A stretch of 64,000 nt of DNA from Paenibacillus polymyxa (GTDB lineage Bacteria; Bacillota; Bacilli; Paenibacillales; Paenibacillaceae). The position numbers and the translations under genes are program-made. The notes under the pieces are model-generated. The model searched no databases. It saw nothing but the letters and a program-made list of their open reading frames with translations, and was not told where the DNA came from. The stretch is taken from NCBI RefSeq assembly GCF_018614975.1, contig NZ_JAGGNR010000037.1:1-64000 (forward strand). The letters run 5' to 3'. Of the stretch, positions 60,642 to 64,000 are shown one piece after another (positions within the stretch are counted from its first letter, which is position 1; every line of letters starts with the position of its first letter).

Positions 60642-61619
60642 ATGATGGAATATCGACGTTTGGGCAATAGTGGTCTGCGCGTGTCTGCACTGGGGCTTGG
60701 CACCAATGCGTTTGGCAAACGCGCGGATGAGGCAGCTTCTACCCGTATTATTCATGCAGCGATGGATCAGGGCATCAACTTTATCGACACCGCCAATATC
60801 TATACAGGTACCGAATCGGAACGCATCATTGGACAGGCTCTCACAGGTCGACGGGAAAACGCGGTGCTTGCTACCAAGGCCGGATTACCCCGGCATGATG
60901 GTCCTCATGGACGGGGTTCCTCCCGCTACCATCTGCAACAAGAGCTGGAACATAGCCTGCGACGTCTGCAAACGGATTATGTGGATCTGTACCAGATCCA
61001 TACCTTTGATCCGCATACACCGCTGGATGAGACACTGCGCACACTGGACGATATGGTCACTTCGGGTAAAGTTCGTTACATCGGAGCCTCCAATTACGCA
61101 GCTTGGGAGCTGATGAAAGCTCTGGGCATTAGTGAGCAGAAAGGTTATGTGCGCTACATCTCCACCCAAACCAGCTACTCCCTGGCAGACCGTACGCCTG
61201 AGTTGGAACTGGTACCGATGTGTCTCGATCAGGGTGTAGGCATTATTCCGTATTTCCCGCTGGCAGGTGGTATTCTGACAGGTAAATATAACGGGCAGAC
61301 CGGTGTACCCTCCGGTTCCAGAGCTGATTCCGATCCATCCTTCAACCGTTTTCTGCTGGAGCATAATATTCAACTGAGTGAACAAGTAAGCGCAAAAGCA
61401 GCTGCATATGGATGCTCCCCGAGTGTGCTGTCACTCGCATGGCTGCTGACACGTCCAGCTGTATCCACAGTGATTGTTGGCGCTACACGCACCGAACAGC
61501 TGGAACATAATCTGGCTAGTCTGGACATGTCATTGCCTGATGAGCTGTTGGTCGAACTGGATCAGATGAGTGACTCTTTCCGTCGCCGCGAGCCGTTTGC
61601 GTCCTACCGAATCGATTGA
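60642..61619 (+). CDS. aldo/keto reductase
   Basis: A 325-aa NADPH-dependent TIM-barrel oxidoreductase. Motifs: FIDTANIYTGTESERIIG with the catalytic Asp and Tyr, ATKAG with the Lys, DLYQIHTFD with the His, and the cofactor-binding end STVIVGATRTEQLEHN. It belongs to the group related to YajO and potassium-channel beta subunits. The substrate is unknown. AAGGAG lies six bases before ATG 60642. Confidence 0.9.
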   Translation: MMEYRRLGNSGLRVSALGLGTNAFGKRADEAASTRIIHAAMDQGINFIDTANIYTGTESERIIGQALTGRRENAVLATKAGLPRHDGPHGRGSSRYHLQQELEHSLRRLQTDYVDLYQIHTFDPHTPLDETLRTLDDMVTSGKVRYIGASNYAAWELMKALGISEQKGYVRYISTQTSYSLADRTPELELVPMCLDQGVGIIPYFPLAGGILTGKYNGQTGVPSGSRADSDPSFNRFLLEHNIQLSEQVSAKAAAYGCSPSVLSLAWLLTRPAVSTVIVGATRTEQLEHNLASLDMSLPDELLVELDQMSDSFRRREPFASYRID

Positions 61620-61627
61620 AGCAAATG

Positions 61628-61675
61628 AAATGAACCTCCAGACGGATAAAGTCAGGAGGTTCATTTTGATTTTTG
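61628..61675 (+). terminator. terminator of aldo/keto reductase gene
   Basis: AAATGAACCTCC pairs with GGAGGTTCATTT around a 15-base loop, followed by TGATTTTTG. Confidence 0.85.
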
Positions 61676-61762
61676 TATACACATTATAATCATTAGTATT
61701 CAGAAAAATTTCCAATTCCACTACAATCTGTAGTTTAATAAAGTAAAAAAAACTATTATAGA

Positions 61763-62224
61763 TTAGCCCTCTGTTTTTTGGCGAAGAAACTCCTGCATGA
61801 TCTCTAAATACTCTCCCTTACGATCATCCAACGTTTCAAAGAATGCCTTGTCCGATTCCTCGACCAGATGGATTCCCTCCACAGCCAATCGGGTTCCCTC
61901 TTCCGTTGTTGTAATAATATTGGCACGCGTATCTGTCTGATGACGAGCGCGGATAATTAATCCTCTCTTTTCAAGAGCACGCAGAACCTGAGAAGTCACG
62001 TTAACATCCACTTTGGCAAAATGGGCAATCTGAACCTGCGTAACGCCTTTGCCTTCCTCATCGTGTTCATTGAGCCATAGACAGGCGTGCAACAATACAA
62101 ATTGCGGTTGTGTCAGTTCGAGGGGATCCAGCACCCTGCGTACTTCCTTTTGCCACATCGCTGTAACCTGCCAGAGCAGGTATCCCGGGCTTTCCTGTGC
62201 ATTTTTATACCGTGAGCTTTTCAT
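61763..62224 (-). CDS. MarR-family transcriptional regulator
   Basis: A 153-aa winged-helix regulator. The DNA-binding part (about residues 45-105) reads VTQVQIAHFAKVDVNVTSQVLRALEKRGLI in outline, followed by the wing RARHQTDTRANIITTTEEG. Helices at both ends form the dimer interface. I start at ATG 62224, seven bases after GGAGG; the longer frame from 62257 has no site. The ligand and the regulon are unknown. Confidence 0.88.
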   Translation of the reverse strand: MKSSRYKNAQESPGYLLWQVTAMWQKEVRRVLDPLELTQPQFVLLHACLWLNEHDEEGKGVTQVQIAHFAKVDVNVTSQVLRALEKRGLIIRARHQTDTRANIITTTEEGTRLAVEGIHLVEESDKAFFETLDDRKGEYLEIMQEFLRQKTEG

Positions 62225-62359
62225 TTCCATACCTCCATGATGTGCGACCTTGTGCAACAGAATATATACCCGTCAGTCAATGAAGTAAATCCATTATTCA
62301 TATAACGATGATGGAAACATATCCGTTGCAACTCTGTGTGTTCTTTCTCAAAAAAATAA

Positions 62360-63037
62360 TTAGCGCGCAGGGATAAACTGCTTCACCCATTGTCCGAATC
62401 CTTGCGGATTGCGACTCTGTATAAGAATGGTTCCTTCTCCCCGGAACCTACATACCAGTCCTTCTCCACTTGTAACACTGGATAACCAGCCCTGTGAAGC
62501 TTTCTCAATACGGTAATCTACATAATGAGGCCATGCCACCAAATGGGCGTTATCGACGATCATTTCTTCACCTGCTGCCAGATTAATCGCATGGATGGCA
62601 CCATAGGAAGACAGAAATACGGTTCCACGTCCACTGATCTCAATAATGAAGAAACCTTCTCCCGAAAAGAGACCTTTCTTCAGGTTTTGCATTTTGGTAT
62701 TCACCTGAATGCCCTCGGTTCCTGCCAGAAATCCGTCTTTCTGCACATAGAGTGAATAGGAACCGTCCAATTCAACAGCTTCTACATCGCCCATGCTTGA
62801 AGGTGAGAGCAGAATCTCTGCCGACCCGCCCGCAGCCGTCAGTTCCTGAAAGAAAAACTTCTCCCCGCTCAGCATCCGACCGAACCCGGCGAACATCCCA
62901 CCTTCTGCTGAACCCTTCAGTTCAACCGTAGGAGTCATGGATACCATCGCACCACTCTCGGCCTTGAACCGCTCTCCCCGCTGCAAATGTACCTTGAGCA
63001 TCGCAAAAGCACCATCATATAAAATCTCATAGTTCAC
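62360..63037 (-). CDS. AIM24-family protein
   Basis: A 225-aa beta-rich protein of the AIM24/TIGR00266 family. Characteristic segments are RGERFKAESGAMVSMTPTVELKG near the N-terminus, GEKFFFQELTAAGGSAEILLSP, a Gly-rich turn, and the C-terminal VTSGEGLVCRFRGEGTILIQSRNP. The bacterial function is not established. Its start overlaps the HxlR stop by four bases, so the two are cotranscribed and perhaps functionally linked. Confidence 0.87.
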   Translation of the reverse strand: MNYEILYDGAFAMLKVHLQRGERFKAESGAMVSMTPTVELKGSAEGGMFAGFGRMLSGEKFFFQELTAAGGSAEILLSPSSMGDVEAVELDGSYSLYVQKDGFLAGTEGIQVNTKMQNLKKGLFSGEGFFIIEISGRGTVFLSSYGAIHAINLAAGEEMIVDNAHLVAWPHYVDYRIEKASQGWLSSVTSGEGLVCRFRGEGTILIQSRNPQGFGQWVKQFIPAR

Positions 63038-63429
63038 GGTTGCACCAGCTCCCTATTGTCAGAGTTAAAATCATTGAGTCCATTATCTTCCAGAACTGCT
63101 GATTTGTCTCTGTATTCCTTCACAATATGTTGATCTCCCCAATTACAGAGCGCATTAAGAATCGGTTCAAGACTCCGCCCATAATCACTCAATTCGTATT
63201 CCACCTTGGGAGGGACCTGATTATATACGATTCGGTTTACGATCCCGTCGTTTTCAAGCTCTCTCAGTTGCTGTGTTAACATTTTCTGTGTAATTGCGGG
63301 CATAATACGCTTGAGATCGCTGGTTCGTCTTTTCCCATGTATCAGATGACAGAGAATGACGCATTTCCACTTGCCACCGATCACCTCTAAGGTAGCTTCA
63401 ACCGAGATGTTATATTTTTTTCTAACCAT
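63034..63429 (-). CDS. HxlR-family transcriptional regulator
   Basis: A 131-aa winged-helix regulator. The family signature LEVIGGKWKCVILCHLIHGKRRTSDLKR in outline starts near residue 14, with Cys23 and Cys27 in it; the later segment MLTQQLRELENDGIVNRIVYNQVPPKVEYEL is the wing and dimer region. HxlR proteins such as YodB, CatR and HypR often respond to quinones or electrophiles through cysteine. It is divergent from an MFS transporter, with direct repeats in between. Confidence 0.9.
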   Translation of the reverse strand: MVRKKYNISVEATLEVIGGKWKCVILCHLIHGKRRTSDLKRIMPAITQKMLTQQLRELENDGIVNRIVYNQVPPKVEYELSDYGRSLEPILNALCNWGDQHIVKEYRDKSAVLEDNGLNDFNSDNRELVQP

Positions 63430-63485
63430 AACTTGCTTCCTCCCTGATGAATTGGACTACATCCGTCGCATGCTGTATAGGCACC

Positions 63486-63516
63486 AAAAAGTACGTAGGG
63501 TACTAAAAAGTACGTA
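63486..63516. promoter_or_regulatory. direct-repeat operator between HxlR and MFS genes
   Basis: AAAAAGTACGTA occurs at 63486-63497 and again at 63505-63516, a 19-bp period, with GTAC cores that are themselves palindromic. It lies in the divergent promoter region, as expected for the HxlR binding site. Confidence 0.6.
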
Positions 63517-63593
63517 CTATTCAATCTATACCGAATAACTCATAATAGCATTTGCCGGTACGTAAATCTACATTCGGGGGAGTGGAGCAAGAA

Positions 63594-64000
63594 ATGTTAC
63601 AAGATTCAAAACGCAGCACGTGGGCACTGCTAGCACTGGCCATTAGTGCATTCGCGATCGGCACCACAGAATTTATCAGCGTTGGGCTACTGCCCCTCAT
63701 TGCAGATGACCTGGGCATTTCCGTAACTACAGCGGGACTGACCGTTACTTTATACGCCTTAGGCGTTACCTTTGGGGCTCCTGTTCTGACCTCACTGACG
63801 TCTACCATTTCACGCAAAACGCTATTGCTTGCCATCATGATTGTCTTCATTGCGGGTAACACGATGGCTGCACTATCGACGGGCATCACCATGTTACTCA
63901 TTGCACGAGTGGTTTCCGCTCTGGCACACGGGGTGTTCATGTCCATCGGCTCCACGATTGCAGCCGATCTGGTGCCTGCAAACCGTAGGGCAAGTGCTAT
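63594..64000 (+). CDS. MFS transporter, 3' end beyond window
   Basis: The first 135 residues of a major facilitator of the drug/sugar efflux group (DHA1, AraJ/YdhP-like). Start is ATG 63594 behind GGGGGAG. Helix 1 reads ALAISAFAIGTTEFISVGLLP, the loop after helix 2 carries SRKTLL, and LLIARVVSALAHGVFMSIGS covers helix 4. It is probably controlled by the divergent HxlR regulator. The gene runs off the end of the sequence, so nothing can be said about its C-terminal half. Confidence 0.88.
   Translation, partial: MLQDSKRSTWALLALAISAFAIGTTEFISVGLLPLIADDLGISVTTAGLTVTLYALGVTFGAPVLTSLTSTISRKTLLLAIMIVFIAGNTMAALSTGITMLLIARVVSALAHGVFMSIGSTIAADLVPANRRASA

Overview
The window looks like a chromosomal segment of a Paenibacillus-type, spore-forming, plant- or soil-associated Firmicute. 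The reasons are strong AGGAGG ribosome binding sites, frequent ATG/GTG/TTG starts, clusters shared with Bacillus (yjlC-ndh, a ykoGHIJ-like two-component/PepSY cluster, namA, pepT, CsbD, glnL-like, a Spo0E-type phosphatase), secreted plant-polysaccharide enzymes, and moderate GC except for one AT-rich patch near 53.8-56.2 kb. No rRNA, tRNA, CRISPR array or intact transposase gene was seen. This genus assignment comes from family knowledge, not from a database search.

Layout. 0-9 kb: secreted pectate lyase, a YebE-like membrane protein, a leucine-dehydrogenase-like enzyme with a 53-residue insert, an ABC-2 exporter and a secreted GH43/ricin-lectin galactanase-type enzyme. 8.7-12.8 kb: two PepSY proteins with an OmpR-type two-component system. 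12.8-16.3 kb: SDR (YhfK), the yjlC-ndh respiratory operon with a sigma-A promoter and Rex-like box, and CsbD behind a sigma-B-like promoter. 16.5-25.9 kb: epimerase, cupin, DUF1835 protein, VTT membrane protein, an HNH nuclease with a very long disordered linker plus a small CxxC protein, acyltransferase, photolyase and a decayed BTAD/SARP regulator. 26-35.8 kb: NamA, tautomerase, PepT, Crp/Fnr regulator, soluble chemoreceptor, amino-acid symporter with a divergent GlnL-like regulator, Spo0E-like protein, acetate transporter and thioesterase.

35.8-42.5 kb is the most coherent system. An ANTAR protein with a pseudo-receiver domain and a TrpD-like protein lacking the usual PRPP motif are encoded divergently from nirB-nirD-nitrite transporter-sumT (nitrite reduction plus siroheme supply). 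The nirB leader has a clean sigma-A promoter, two hairpins with A1/G4 hexaloops (the ANTAR target signature) and an intrinsic terminator that shares bases with the second hairpin. This predicts control by antitermination.

42.7-53.8 kb: TetR/SDR pair, small membrane proteins, a two-component system divergent from a VTC-domain / DUF4956 / beta-helix lipoprotein operon, then an FHA-winged-helix regulator with a membrane-anchored methyltransferase. 53.8-56.2 kb is AT-rich with an Amidase_6 protein. 56.2-64 kb: DUF2339 membrane protein, LCP cell-wall ligase, aldo/keto reductase, MarR, AIM24, HxlR and the start of a divergent MFS transporter.

Repeats are prominent: four copies of a ~195-200 bp fold-back element with terminal inverted repeats (10.4, 26.0, 42.6 and 47.8 kb), a symmetric array of a 24-bp repeat (3.9 kb, with a fifth copy at 45.2 kb) and one further ~167 bp TIR element (60.4 kb).
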